The translations under genes were made by a program, and so were the position numbers. 64,000 nt of DNA, from assembly GCA_029203105.1 (NCBI GenBank), contig CP119318.1:15001-79000 (forward strand), given 5' to 3'. The first letter of the stretch is position 1, and the number at the start of each line of letters is the position of its first letter. Positions 56,245 to 64,000 of the stretch are shown here, in pieces. Source of the DNA: Candidatus Kaistia colombiensis. GTDB lineage: Bacteria; Pseudomonadota; Alphaproteobacteria; Rhizobiales; Kaistiaceae. The notes under the pieces are model-generated. The model was given only the letters and a program-made list of their open reading frames with translations. It ran no database searches and was not told where the DNA came from.

Positions 56245-57219
56245 TCAGCCGCCGTTCATCGCCGCGAGCAGCTTCGCGCCGTTGTTCTCGAACATCTTCA
56301 GATAGGTCGGCGCCGGGCCATCGGGCGGCGACAGCGCGTCGGAGAAGAGTTCGCCGCCGATCGTGACGCCGGTCTCGCGCGCGATCTGGTTCAGAAGGCG
56401 CGGGTCGGTGATGTTCTCGGCGAACAGCGCCGTGATCTTCTCCGCCTTGATCTGGCGGATGATCCTGGCAACGTCAGCGGCCGAGGCCTCGCTCTCCGTG
56501 CTCACGCCTTCCGGCGCCACGAACTGGATGCCATAGGCGTCGGCGAAATAGCCGAAGGCGTCGTGGCTGGTGACGATCTTGCGCCGCTCGGCCGGCACCT
56601 TGGCGAATTCCACCTTGAAGCGGCTATCGACCGCCCGCAGCGCCGAGGCCAGTTCGTCGCCCTTTGCCTTGTATTCGGCCGCATGGTCGGGGTCGGCCGC
56701 CGTCAGGCCGGCGACGATGTTCTGCACATAGAGAACGCCGTTCAGCGGGTTCTGCCAGGCATGCGGATCGACGCTGTGCGAGTGGCCCGCATGTGCCGCA
56801 TGATCGTGGCCGTCATGGTCATGACCGCCGCCCTCGGCCTTGTCGTGACCCGCGTCCTCCTCTTCCGCGCCCGTCCAGGCGATCGGCTTGACGCCCTCCG
56901 TGGCGATCACCTTCTCGCCCTTAAAGCCGGAGACGGAGATCAGCCGGCCGAGCCAGCCTTCGAGGCCGAGGCCGTTTTCGACCAGCACCGCCGCCCCGCC
57001 CATCGCCTTGGCGTCGGCCGGGCTCGGCTCGAAGGTGTGGGCATCGCCATTCGGACCGACCAGCGTTCGGACCTCGACGTGATCGCCGCCGATCTCGCTG
57101 GCGAGGTCGCCAAGGACGGAGAAGGTGGCGACGACCTTGATCTTGTTGTCGGCGGCCTGGGCCGGCAATGCCGTGCTCAGGGCAAGCGCCGCCGCGATGA
57201 GCCAAAGACTTGACTTCAT
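56245..57219 (-). CDS. znuA: Zinc ABC transporter substrate-binding protein
   Basis: The 324-residue protein has a signal peptide (LWLIAAALALSTALPAQAA, cleavage near residue 23) and a cluster A-I metal-binding fold. The metal ligands include His in NGDAHTFEPSP (about residue 61) and His in DPHAWQNP, preceded by a His/Asp-rich loop (HDHDGHDHAAHAGHSHS, about 133-149) that is diagnostic for zinc binders, and later HDAFGYF and a C-terminal Asp region. It delivers Zn2+ to the permease. It is the last gene of the operon. Confidence 0.93.
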   Translation of the reverse strand: MKSSLWLIAAALALSTALPAQAADNKIKVVATFSVLGDLASEIGGDHVEVRTLVGPNGDAHTFEPSPADAKAMGGAAVLVENGLGLEGWLGRLISVSGFKGEKVIATEGVKPIAWTGAEEEDAGHDKAEGGGHDHDGHDHAAHAGHSHSVDPHAWQNPLNGVLYVQNIVAGLTAADPDHAAEYKAKGDELASALRAVDSRFKVEFAKVPAERRKIVTSHDAFGYFADAYGIQFVAPEGVSTESEASAADVARIIRQIKAEKITALFAENITDPRLLNQIARETGVTIGGELFSDALSPPDGPAPTYLKMFENNGAKLLAAMNGG

Positions 57220-57250
57220 TGGGTAGTTCTCCTGCGGTGGAAAGCGGTAT

Positions 57251-58123
57251 TCAGCCCCTCAGATGCCTCGCCCGCAGGGCCTGGCTGGCAAAGCTGCCAT
57301 GCCGGCCCGCGAGAATGGAGAGAGCGTGGATCGCGCCGGCCGCCAGGATGATGGCCGGCGAGGTCGGCAATTCGGCGTGATAGGAAACGAGCAGCCCAAC
57401 CAGCGACGAGCCGATGCCGATCACCGCCGCAGCGGCGATCTGGCCGGGCACGCTCTCGCTCCAGAACCGGGCCGAGGCGGCCGGCAGGACGATCAGCCCG
57501 ACCACCATCAGCGTGCCGAGCGCATTGAAGCCGCCGACCAGATTGAGCACGACCAGCGCCAGGAACAAGAAATGCGCCAGCCCGCCGGCGCCGCCGACGC
57601 TCTTCAGGAAGCCGGGATCGAAGCATTCGGCCACCAGCAGCCGATAGATCAGCGCCAGCGTCAGCAGCGTCACCGTCGCGATGCCGCCGATCAGGTAGAT
57701 CGCCGGATCGTCCAGCGCCAGCACATTGCCGAACAGCACATGCAGCAGGTCGATGTTCGAGCCCTTGATCGAGACGATCATCACGCCAAGCCCGAGCGAG
57801 ACGAGATAGAAGGCGGCGAAGCTCGCATCCTCGCGCAGCGGCGTGGTGCGGGCGATGGCGCCGGCGCCGAGCGCCACCAGCAAACCGGCGGCGACACCGC
57901 CGACCGTCATCGCGAACAGCGAGAAGCCGGACAGCAGGAAGCCGATCGCCGCGCCCGGCAGGATCGCATGCGCCATCACATCGCCCATCAGGCTCATGCG
58001 ACGCAACACCAGGAACACGCCGATCGGCGCGCCGGAGATCGACAGCGCGATGCAGCCCATCAGGGCGCGGCGCATGAAGCCGAACTCGAGGAAGGGTCCG
58101 AGGATCAGGTCGTAAAGGGCCAT
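57251..58123 (-). CDS. znuB: Zinc ABC transporter permease
   Basis: The 290-residue protein has about eight membrane spans and the ABC-3 permease features: RRMSLMGDVMAHAILPGAAIGFL (about residues 41-63) and LVGGFNALGTLMVVGLIVLPAASARFW. It forms the Zn2+ channel with the ATPase. The ATG overlaps the ATPase stop by one base. After the permease a 31-base gap leads to the binding-protein gene. Confidence 0.94.
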   Translation of the reverse strand: MALYDLILGPFLEFGFMRRALMGCIALSISGAPIGVFLVLRRMSLMGDVMAHAILPGAAIGFLLSGFSLFAMTVGGVAAGLLVALGAGAIARTTPLREDASFAAFYLVSLGLGVMIVSIKGSNIDLLHVLFGNVLALDDPAIYLIGGIATVTLLTLALIYRLLVAECFDPGFLKSVGGAGGLAHFLFLALVVLNLVGGFNALGTLMVVGLIVLPAASARFWSESVPGQIAAAAVIGIGSSLVGLLVSYHAELPTSPAIILAAGAIHALSILAGRHGSFASQALRARHLRG

Positions 58124-58875
58124 CAGGCGGGCATCTCGCAGAGTTCGGCATTGTCTTCGAACGCCTCGTGCAGGCGCCGGGCGCGGGCGAGATTGGCGTC
58201 GGTCAAGACGTCTACCGTCGGCCCCCAGGCCACCTTCTCCCGCGCCAGCAACAGCGTTTCGGGGATGCGCTCGCGGACGATGTCGAGGTCATGCAGCACG
58301 GTGACGACCGTCCGCCCCTCGCCATGCCAGCGCGCGATCAGGCCCAGCAATTCGTCCATTGTGCGCGCGTCGATCGCCGTGAACGGTTCGTCGAGCAGGA
58401 TCAGCCTCGTGTCCTGCAGCAGCAGCCGCGCGAACAGGGCGCGCTGGAACTGCCCGCCCGACAGGGTGCCGATGATCCTGTCCTCGAAGCCGGTCAAGCC
58501 GACGGCGGCGAGCGCCGCCTCGACGTCGCCGAGCTGCCGGCGGCCGATCGACGAGAAGATGCCGGCCTTGCGCCAGAGGCCCATGGCGGCGACGTCGAGC
58601 ACCCGCATCGGGAAGGAACGGTCGAGCGCGCTTTGCTGCGGCAGATAGCCGATATCGTTGCGGCCGATGCCCTCCAGCGCGACGCGGCCGCTATCCGGCT
58701 TGATCAGGCCGACGATCCCCTTGAGCAGGGTCGACTTGCCGGCGCCGTTCGGACCGAAGATCGCCGTGAACGAGCCCGGCTGAAAGCTGCCGGAAAGATG
58801 ATGGACCGCCGGATGACGCCGATAGGACAGCGTCAGATTGTCAAGGCGGATGGAGGGAGCGCTGCGCTTCAGCAT
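58123..58875 (-). CDS. znuC: Zinc ABC transporter ATP-binding protein
   Basis: The 250-residue ATPase has Walker A FGPNGAGKSTLLKG (about residues 39-52), the signature LSGGQFQRALFARLLLQ (about 138-154), Walker B LILLDEPFTAID (about 158-169) and the switch His in VTVLHDLD. The Q-Q-SALDRSFPMRVLDV segment is typical of the Mn/Zn subfamily. The gene order ATPase-permease-binding protein is like the aztABC zinc operon rather than the divergent znu arrangement; I use znu names only as a function label. It follows the His-rich protein gene by seven bases. Confidence 0.94.
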   Translation of the reverse strand: MLKRSAPSIRLDNLTLSYRRHPAVHHLSGSFQPGSFTAIFGPNGAGKSTLLKGIVGLIKPDSGRVALEGIGRNDIGYLPQQSALDRSFPMRVLDVAAMGLWRKAGIFSSIGRRQLGDVEAALAAVGLTGFEDRIIGTLSGGQFQRALFARLLLQDTRLILLDEPFTAIDARTMDELLGLIARWHGEGRTVVTVLHDLDIVRERIPETLLLAREKVAWGPTVDVLTDANLARARRLHEAFEDNAELCEMPA

Positions 58876-58882
58876 GTCGACC

Positions 58883-59137
58883 TCAGGAAACCGCCCAGAA
58901 AATGCCGAGCCAGATCAGCCCGACCAGCAGAACCGCGATCACCAGTCTTTCAATCGCCGAGGCGAGGAACATCGAGCGTTCATAGGAACGCGGCAGCGCG
59001 TCGGATGGTTCACGCCGCGCCGGCGCCGCAGGCTCGTGCGAATGGGCATGGCCATGCTCGTGATTGTGGCCATGTCCTCCGGCCGAAACCGGGCTCGTCC
59101 CGCTCTTCGCCGCCACGCCTCGATTCGCATCTGCCAT
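58883..59137 (-). CDS. Small His-rich single-span membrane protein of the zinc operon
   Basis: An 84-residue protein starting at ATG 59137 (MADANRGVAAKSGTS). The soluble N-terminal part has a His-rich cluster GGHGHNHEHGHAHSHE (about residues 29-44); one membrane span (AIERLVIAVLLVGLIWLGIFWAV, about 62-83) forms the C-terminus. The His cluster suggests metal binding, presumably zinc given the operon. It is the first gene, before the ATPase by seven bases, and directly follows a Zur-like operator. I do not recognise a named family. A TTG at 59164 would add nine residues and is less likely. Confidence 0.8.
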   Translation of the reverse strand: MADANRGVAAKSGTSPVSAGGHGHNHEHGHAHSHEPAAPARREPSDALPRSYERSMFLASAIERLVIAVLLVGLIWLGIFWAVS

Positions 59138-59166
59138 CGCCGGTCCGTCCGCTGCTGATCGCAAAC

Positions 59167-59184
59167 GTTATGTTATATCATTTC
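59167..59184 (-). promoter_or_regulatory. Zur-type operator of the zinc operon
   Basis: GTTATGTTATATCATTTC reads on the other strand GAAATGATATAACATAAC: a near-perfect palindrome around ATGTTAT-ATCAT matching the alphaproteobacterial Zur box. It lies 30 bases upstream of the His-rich protein start, so zinc-replete Zur would block transcription of the operon. Confidence 0.75.
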
Positions 59185-59553
59185 AGATGACGCAAGAGCC
59201 GAACCGTGATTTTTCGAGGATCGGAGAACGGATCTCGGATCAGGATCGTTTGCGCGGTCGCAGGCGACGGCGCGGCCAGCCGAAGGCTTCGCTGCAAGAT
59301 ATCGCCCAAGACTTCGCGCTTTGGTTTTCGGCAATTCCGCAAGCCGATCAAGAACTCAGCTTCGATCGACAATGAAAGCCTGGAATTAGAATAATTTCAA
59401 AGTGTTACATATTCTTGACTCGGAAACTCAACAGGTCCAAACGTCGCCATCCGCGCCACGACGGGTGTGACGCTTTGACGGCAGTCCCTGCCCCTGCTGA
59501 TTGGAGTGGACGATGAACGGTTCCAACCGCGCGCCGGCCGAGGAAATGCGCTG
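59185..59553. other. Region between the zinc and iron operons
   Basis: About 370 bases with no confident gene. It holds the Irr-like box at 59385-59401 and the leader of the iron operon. Short open frames here are not convincing. Confidence 0.6.
59385..59401 (+). promoter_or_regulatory. Irr/iron-control element (ICE-like box)
   Basis: ATTAGAA TAAT TTCAAAG keeps the spacing of the Irr consensus TTTAGAA-N4-TTCTAAA, with about two deviations from the half sites. It is 153 bases upstream of the first gene of the imelysin operon. Irr (haem-sensing, iron-responsive) would control this operon. Confidence 0.6.
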
Positions 59554-60054
59554 ATGGCCACGCGTCTTCCTTGCGGATCCGCGTCCCGCTATCTGGAGCG
59601 ACAGCCGGAAAAGCTGGTTGTCGAGGGTCTGCGCCGCTGGATGCAGGGCTGCGAGCGCGGCTCGGTCGCCTGCTGGGAACTTGCCGCCAATCTCTATGCC
59701 GAGGAGCTCGGTTCCGCCGAAAGCCTGCGCGTTCTGCGCGCGCTGGCGCAATGGGTCGAGTCGCTGCGCCGCTGGATGGACCGGCCTGCCGGCCTGTCGC
59801 CATCGCTTTGCCCCAGCCTTTGCCGCGACGAGTGCTGCGCCGTCACGATGATCGCCGCCTGCCAGAACCAGGACGACGAAAGCCTCCTCGGTTCGCTGGA
59901 GTGGCTGACCCTGCCCGAGGGTCATGCCGAGGTGGTCCGCGCAACCCGGGCCTTCGCCCAGGCCCTCGCCGAAACGGGCCAGATCCTGATGCCGGTTCCT
60001 GGCGCTGTGATCCGCGAGATCGTCGCCCGCCCCTGCCGCCGCCAGTTTCATTGA
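59554..60054 (+). CDS. Cys-rich protein of unknown function in the iron operon
   Basis: A 166-residue soluble protein starting at ATG 59554 (MATRLPCGSASRYLERQ); an ATG at 59513 would lengthen it. No signal peptide or membrane span. It is helical with many Trp/Arg residues and has a Cys cluster in SLCPSLCRDECCAV (about residues 83-96) and further Cys near 104. The cluster could bind metal or a cofactor. I do not recognise the family. It lies 33 bases before the imelysin gene on the same strand, behind the Irr-like box, which is the main evidence for a role in iron handling. Confidence 0.6.
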   Translation: MATRLPCGSASRYLERQPEKLVVEGLRRWMQGCERGSVACWELAANLYAEELGSAESLRVLRALAQWVESLRRWMDRPAGLSPSLCPSLCRDECCAVTMIAACQNQDDESLLGSLEWLTLPEGHAEVVRATRAFAQALAETGQILMPVPGAVIREIVARPCRRQFH

Positions 60055-60087
60055 CTTCACCGCAAGATTTCACGCACGGAGACGATT

Positions 60088-61368
60088 GTGAACCTCAACA
60101 AGATGCTTCTCGCCGCCACGGCGGTGTTCGCCCTATCGGGGGCGGTCCCAGCCTCGGCCGCCGACGCCCCGACCGCCAGCGCCGTGCTGAAGACCTATGG
60201 CGATATTGCACAGGCCAAGTTCGAAGACGCGCTCACCACGGCCAAGGCGCTGAACGTCGCCGTCGACGCGCTGATCGCCAATCCGAGCGATGCGACCCTC
60301 GCCGCCGCGCGCGACGCCTGGAAGGCCTCGCGGCCGTCCTATCAGCAGACCGAGGTCTATCGCTTCGGCAACGCCATCGTTGATGATTGGGAAGGCCGCG
60401 TGAATTCCTGGCCGCTCGACGAGGGCCTGATCGACTATGTCGACGCCAAGTCCTATGGCGACAGCTCGGATGCGAACCCGCTCTATGCCGCCAACGTCAT
60501 CGCCAACAAGACGCTTCAGATCGGCCCGGACAAGGTCGACGCCACGGTGATCAACGCCGACCTGCTGCGCAAGCTGCAGGAAGCCGGCGACGTCCAGGCG
60601 AACGTCGCCACCGGCTATCACGCGATCGAATTCCTGCTCTGGGGCCAGGACCTGAACGGCACCGGCCCCGGCGCCGGCAACCGCCCGGCGACCGACTACG
60701 ACACCAAGAACTGCACGCACGACAATTGCGACCGCCGCGCCGCCTATCTGAAGGCCGCGACCGACCTGCTCGTCGCCGACCTCGATGAAATGGCCGCCAA
60801 CTGGCAGCCGGAAGGCGAAGCCCGCAAGCAGCTCGCCGACAAGGGCGACGAAGGCGGCCTCGCCACCATCCTGACCGGCATCGGCTCGCTCTCCTATGGC
60901 GAACTGGCCGGCGAGCGCATGAAGCTCGGCCTGATCCTGCACGATCCGGAGGAAGAGCAGGACTGCTTCTCCGACAACACCGCCAACAGCCACTACTATG
61001 ACCAGGTCGGCATGGTCACGGCCTGGCAGGGCAAGTACACCCGCACCGACGGCTCCGTCGTCGAGGGCCCGAGCATCCGCGAATTGGCCGCCGCCAAGAA
61101 TGCCGACGCCGCCAAGCGCGTCGACGAAGCGCTGGCCAACACCTCGGCGAAGATGCAGGTCCTGAAGGACACGTCGGATGGCGGCGAGGCCTACGACCAG
61201 ATGATCGGCGCCGACAATCCCAAGGGCAACGCCATCGTCCAGGACGCCATTGACGGCCTGGTCGGCCAGACCCGCGCGATCGAGGCCGTCGTCTCGGCGC
61301 TCGGCCTGAAGATCAAGGTCGAAGGGTCCGACAGCCTCGACAACCCCACGGCCGTCGAAGCCAAGTAA
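60088..61368 (+). CDS. Imelysin family protein (periplasmic iron-regulated)
   Basis: The 426-residue protein starts at GTG 60088 behind GGAG. A signal peptide (MLLAATAVFALSGAVPASAA, cleavage near residue 25) is followed by the imelysin domain. The G-x-H-x-x-E motif is GYHAIE (residues 176-181) within a GYHAIEFLLWGQD segment, as in IrpA/EfeO-like proteins. Imelysins are periplasmic and belong to iron-regulated operons; they are thought to bind iron. The next gene is a multicopper oxidase and then a di-heme cytochrome. Confidence 0.94.
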   Translation: MNLNKMLLAATAVFALSGAVPASAADAPTASAVLKTYGDIAQAKFEDALTTAKALNVAVDALIANPSDATLAAARDAWKASRPSYQQTEVYRFGNAIVDDWEGRVNSWPLDEGLIDYVDAKSYGDSSDANPLYAANVIANKTLQIGPDKVDATVINADLLRKLQEAGDVQANVATGYHAIEFLLWGQDLNGTGPGAGNRPATDYDTKNCTHDNCDRRAAYLKAATDLLVADLDEMAANWQPEGEARKQLADKGDEGGLATILTGIGSLSYGELAGERMKLGLILHDPEEEQDCFSDNTANSHYYDQVGMVTAWQGKYTRTDGSVVEGPSIRELAAAKNADAAKRVDEALANTSAKMQVLKDTSDGGEAYDQMIGADNPKGNAIVQDAIDGLVGQTRAIEAVVSALGLKIKVEGSDSLDNPTAVEAK

Positions 61369-61448
61369 GGTCATAATCTGCCGCTAATCGAGCGGTGTCA
61401 TCCTTGGCGCGGCCGCCTTCCGGCCGCGCCACCAGAGTCCGTTCCATC

Positions 61449-62900
61449 ATGATCTCGCGCCGTTCCGTTCTTCTCGGTTCCGCAGTGCTGGCGGGCGCAA
61501 GCCTGTTCGGCCGGCCGGATCGGGCCCCTGCCTTCACCCGGCCGCTGCCGCCGGCAGCGCCGGTCGGCGAGGAGAGCCTCGTCACGCTCGACCTCAAGGC
61601 GGCGGAACGCCGCCTTTCCCTACCCTGCTTTGGTGGCAAGGAGCTGCCGCTCTGGACCTTCACCGAGCAGGCACAGCCGCCGGTCGTGCGCGTAAAGCTC
61701 GGTCAGCGCCTGAACACCCATCTCGTCAACGGGCTGACCCGGCCCGGCGAGCATGTCTCGATCCACTGGCACGGCATCCGCCTGCCGAACGACCAGGACG
61801 GCGTGCCCTATCTGGTGCAGAAGCCGGTCGAGCCGGGCGAGAGCTACGACTATTCCTTCGTGCCGCCAGATACCGGCACCTTCTTCTTCCACACCCATTG
61901 CAACTCGGTCGAACAGCTCGGCCGCGGCCTTTTCGGCATCCTGATCGTCGAGGGCGACGCGCCGGAGCCCTATGACGCCGAGGAGCTGGTCGTGTTGAAG
62001 GATTGGCGCCTCGACGAGGCCGGAACCGGCTTCCTGCCCTTCCTGACCACTGACGGCGCCGGCAAGGCCGGCACCTTCGGCAGCGTGCGCAGCGTCAACG
62101 GCGCCATCCTGCCGGACATCGCCCTGCCGGCCTCCGCCGACGTGCGGCTGCGGGTCGTCAATGTCGACCCGACCCGGCTGTCCGAGATCGGCATCGAGGG
62201 CGCGGAAGCCGCCGTGGTGGCGATCGACGGCATCGCCTGCCCGCCCTTCCCGCTGCGCTCCTGGCGCATGGGACCGGCGATGCGGGTCGACCTGATTGTC
62301 CGCACGCCGGCCGATGGCGGCACGGCGACGCTGGTCGACTATTTCGCCGCCAAGCCGGTGCCGCTGGCTCGCCTGGTCGCGAGCGGCCCGGCCAAACGGC
62401 AGGGCCCGTTCAACCCGGCGCCACTCGCCGCCGGCCGGATCGCACCGCCGGATCTGGCGACCGCGACGCCGATACCGATCACCTTCTCGGCGACCGCCAC
62501 CGGCGCCGCCGTCGCGGATCTCGTCGCCGATGGCGCGCCGCTCGGGCCGCTCTGCCTGTCGGCCAGTAATCTCTGGGCGATCAACAAGGCATCGTGGCCA
62601 AGCGACATGCACCAGATCCCGCCGCCGATGGCAAAGCTGGAGCGCGGCAAGACCTATGTCTTCGAGCTGCGCAACGTCACGGCGCACACGCACCCGATCC
62701 ATCTGCACGGCCATAGCTTCACCGTGCTGAAATCGAACCGGCGCGACCTGCCGCCGCATCATGCAGACACAGTGCTGCTACTGCCGAAGGAGCGCCTGGA
62801 AATCGCCTTCGTCGCCGACAATCCCGGCAAGTGGATGATTCACTGCCACATCATCGAGCATCAGGAGACGGGCATGATGGCATGGTTCGAAGTCGCCTGA
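61449..62900 (+). CDS. Multicopper oxidase, Tat-exported
   Basis: The 483-residue protein starts at ATG 61449 with a twin-arginine signal SRRSVLLGSAVLAGASLFG. It has all copper ligands: HWHG (106-109), HTHC (148-151), HPIHLHGH (415-422) and HCHIIEH (465-471) with an axial Met in HQETGMM. Three cupredoxin domains are recognisable by spacing. The family includes ferroxidases and laccases; in this operon a ferroxidase role is the simplest inference. No Met-rich copper-resistance segment is visible. It starts 81 bases after the imelysin gene and ends 12 bases before the di-heme gene. Confidence 0.93.
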   Translation: MISRRSVLLGSAVLAGASLFGRPDRAPAFTRPLPPAAPVGEESLVTLDLKAAERRLSLPCFGGKELPLWTFTEQAQPPVVRVKLGQRLNTHLVNGLTRPGEHVSIHWHGIRLPNDQDGVPYLVQKPVEPGESYDYSFVPPDTGTFFFHTHCNSVEQLGRGLFGILIVEGDAPEPYDAEELVVLKDWRLDEAGTGFLPFLTTDGAGKAGTFGSVRSVNGAILPDIALPASADVRLRVVNVDPTRLSEIGIEGAEAAVVAIDGIACPPFPLRSWRMGPAMRVDLIVRTPADGGTATLVDYFAAKPVPLARLVASGPAKRQGPFNPAPLAAGRIAPPDLATATPIPITFSATATGAAVADLVADGAPLGPLCLSASNLWAINKASWPSDMHQIPPPMAKLERGKTYVFELRNVTAHTHPIHLHGHSFTVLKSNRRDLPPHHADTVLLLPKERLEIAFVADNPGKWMIHCHIIEHQETGMMAWFEVA

Positions 62901-62911
62901 GGATCGCGTCG

Positions 62912-64000
62912 ATGCGCCTGCGTCATGCCCTTCTCGCGCTCGCCCTGTTCACCGCGCTGCCAGCAATCGCGTTGGCCGATGGTCTGGACGCGGCAATTGG
63001 AAAAGCGCTGTTCGACCGGATCTGGGTGGAGGCCCCCTCCTCGACCGCCGCCAATGACGGGCTCGGGCCGCTGTTCAACGAGAAGAGCTGCGCCAGCTGT
63101 CATTCCGGCAAGGCGCTTTCGGCCAAGATCACGCCGCTTGAGGACGGCACCGTGGCGCAGCGCGGCCTCGCGACGCGGCTCGGCGACAGGCATGGCGCGA
63201 CCGACCCGGTCTACGGCCGGCAGATCCAGCCGCGCGCCGTCTCCGGCCTGATCAGCGAGGGCACAGTCACCTACGCGCTGCCGGAAAAGCCGGGCGACGC
63301 CCTGGCCGTCATCTTCGCGCCAAGCCGTGGCGACCTCGCGCCCGACACCCGGCTCGGCCCGCGCCAGGCGCCGTCGCTGCGCGGCATCGGGCTGATCGAT
63401 AAGGTCGACGAAGCCGCCGTTCTGGAACGCGCCGCCCGCAACAAGAACCATCCCGACGGCGTCGGCGGCCGCCCCCGCCTGCTCGCGGTCGACGGCGAGC
63501 CGAAGCTCGGCCGCTATGGCTGGAAGGCCTCGGCGGCGACGCTCGACCAGATGACATCCGACGCCTTCATGCTCGATATCGGCATGTCGAGTCCTCTGGC
63601 ACCGTTTCCGTATGGCGATTGCACGAAAATGGAGCCGGATTGCCTCGCCGCTCCCAATGGTCGCAGCCCGGGCTTCGACAATGAAGAAATCTCGGCGGAG
63701 ATGGTGCGGCTGCTCAACGCCTATCTGAAGAGCCTGGCCGCGCCCGCGCCAGTCGAGCCGGCCCCGCCCGGCGCCGCCTTGTTCGCCTCGACCGGCTGCG
63801 CCGCTTGCCATGTGCCGAGCCTGCCGGCTCGCGATGGCGGCACGGTCGCGATCTACAGCGACCTGCTGCTGCACGACATGGGCCCTGGCCTCGACGACGG
63901 CGTCGGCGAACCGGGCGTCGCCTCGTCCGAATGGCGCACCGCCCCGCTCACGTCGCTGGCCTTCCGTACCGATGCCGACCGCCGCTTCCTGCATGACGGC
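62912..64000 (+). CDS. Di-heme oxidoreductase (DHOR/thiol oxidoreductase-like), 3' truncated
   Basis: The gene runs off the window in an open frame of 363 codons. It starts at ATG 62912 (MRLRHALLALALFTALPAIALADG, signal peptide cleaved near residue 22). Two c-type haem motifs are visible, CASCH (60-64) and CAACH (296-300), and the C-terminal part visible ends RRFLHDG, which belongs to the DHOR family (PF06537) end region. In imelysin operons this protein is the frequent neighbour and probably moves electrons in periplasmic iron handling. The stop and any following genes are outside the window. Confidence 0.92.
   Translation, partial: MRLRHALLALALFTALPAIALADGLDAAIGKALFDRIWVEAPSSTAANDGLGPLFNEKSCASCHSGKALSAKITPLEDGTVAQRGLATRLGDRHGATDPVYGRQIQPRAVSGLISEGTVTYALPEKPGDALAVIFAPSRGDLAPDTRLGPRQAPSLRGIGLIDKVDEAAVLERAARNKNHPDGVGGRPRLLAVDGEPKLGRYGWKASAATLDQMTSDAFMLDIGMSSPLAPFPYGDCTKMEPDCLAAPNGRSPGFDNEEISAEMVRLLNAYLKSLAAPAPVEPAPPGAALFASTGCAACHVPSLPARDGGTVAIYSDLLLHDMGPGLDDGVGEPGVASSEWRTAPLTSLAFRTDADRRFLHDG

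Noticed and set aside
59187..59375. 62-codon frame divergent from the zinc operon, beginning three bases past the Zur box
   Set aside because: No ribosome site, Arg-rich low-complexity content and no recognisable family.

Overview
The window is 64 kb of high-GC chromosomal DNA (about two thirds G+C by eye) from an alphaproteobacterium, most likely of the order Hyphomicrobiales (Rhizobiales). The grounds are the gene content and order: prmC-prfA-ptsP-lysC-ubiG next to a DUF4167 gene, aroB-aroK beside xerD-accA, cobS-cobT with a neighbouring J-domain gene and bolA, a Suv3/MgpS-like helicase with an S4-domain gene, fdxA, carD and rpoH, an Irr-type iron box and a Zur-type zinc box. I cannot name the genus. 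I see no rRNA, tRNA, CRISPR array, insertion sequence or prophage. Almost everything is core chromosome.

Layout. 1-12.6 kb: a 5'-truncated M23 peptidase, a CatB-type acetyltransferase, clpB, a DUF4167 protein, prmC-prfA, ptsP and lysC. In this part clpB, ptsP and lysC are broken by many single-base indels, while their neighbours are clean. 12.8-21 kb: ubiG, DUF1178, nitrilase-like hydrolase, glutaredoxin, comF, a methyltransferase, an orphan Flp pilin, mutT, a GNAT protein, argJ and a parvulin PPIase. 21-31 kb: secA, a membrane protein with a cyclic-nucleotide-binding domain, aroB-aroK, xerD, accA and an L,D-transpeptidase lipoprotein. 31-45 kb: bolA and a divergent J-domain protein, cobS-cobT (cobT with three indels), a phytase-like esterase, a short DnaB-like ATPase, a VUT/YhhQ transporter with rpmB, a DUF3108 protein, the large helicase, an S4 protein, fdxA and carD. 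45-56 kb: rpoH, a SpoU methyltransferase, an HNH nuclease, an esterase, gluQ, an AEC permease, an SDR, then a run of small membrane protein, PduO-type adenosyltransferase, rhomboid, etfB-etfA and 3-hydroxyacyl-CoA dehydrogenase.

56-64 kb is the most coherent accessory region: two metal-acquisition operons lie head to head. On the minus strand a Zur-like operator precedes a His-rich single-span membrane protein followed by a zinc ABC transporter (ATPase, permease, binding protein). On the plus strand an Irr/ICE-like box precedes a Cys-rich unknown protein, an imelysin, a Tat-exported multicopper oxidase and a di-heme cytochrome that runs off the window. I read the second as a periplasmic iron oxidation/uptake unit.

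Intergenic space holds three copies of a roughly 90-100 bp REP-like palindromic element and two other palindromic repeats. The frameshifted genes are single housekeeping genes whose protein similarity continues across the frames, so I regard the indels as sequence errors in low-quality stretches, not biology.
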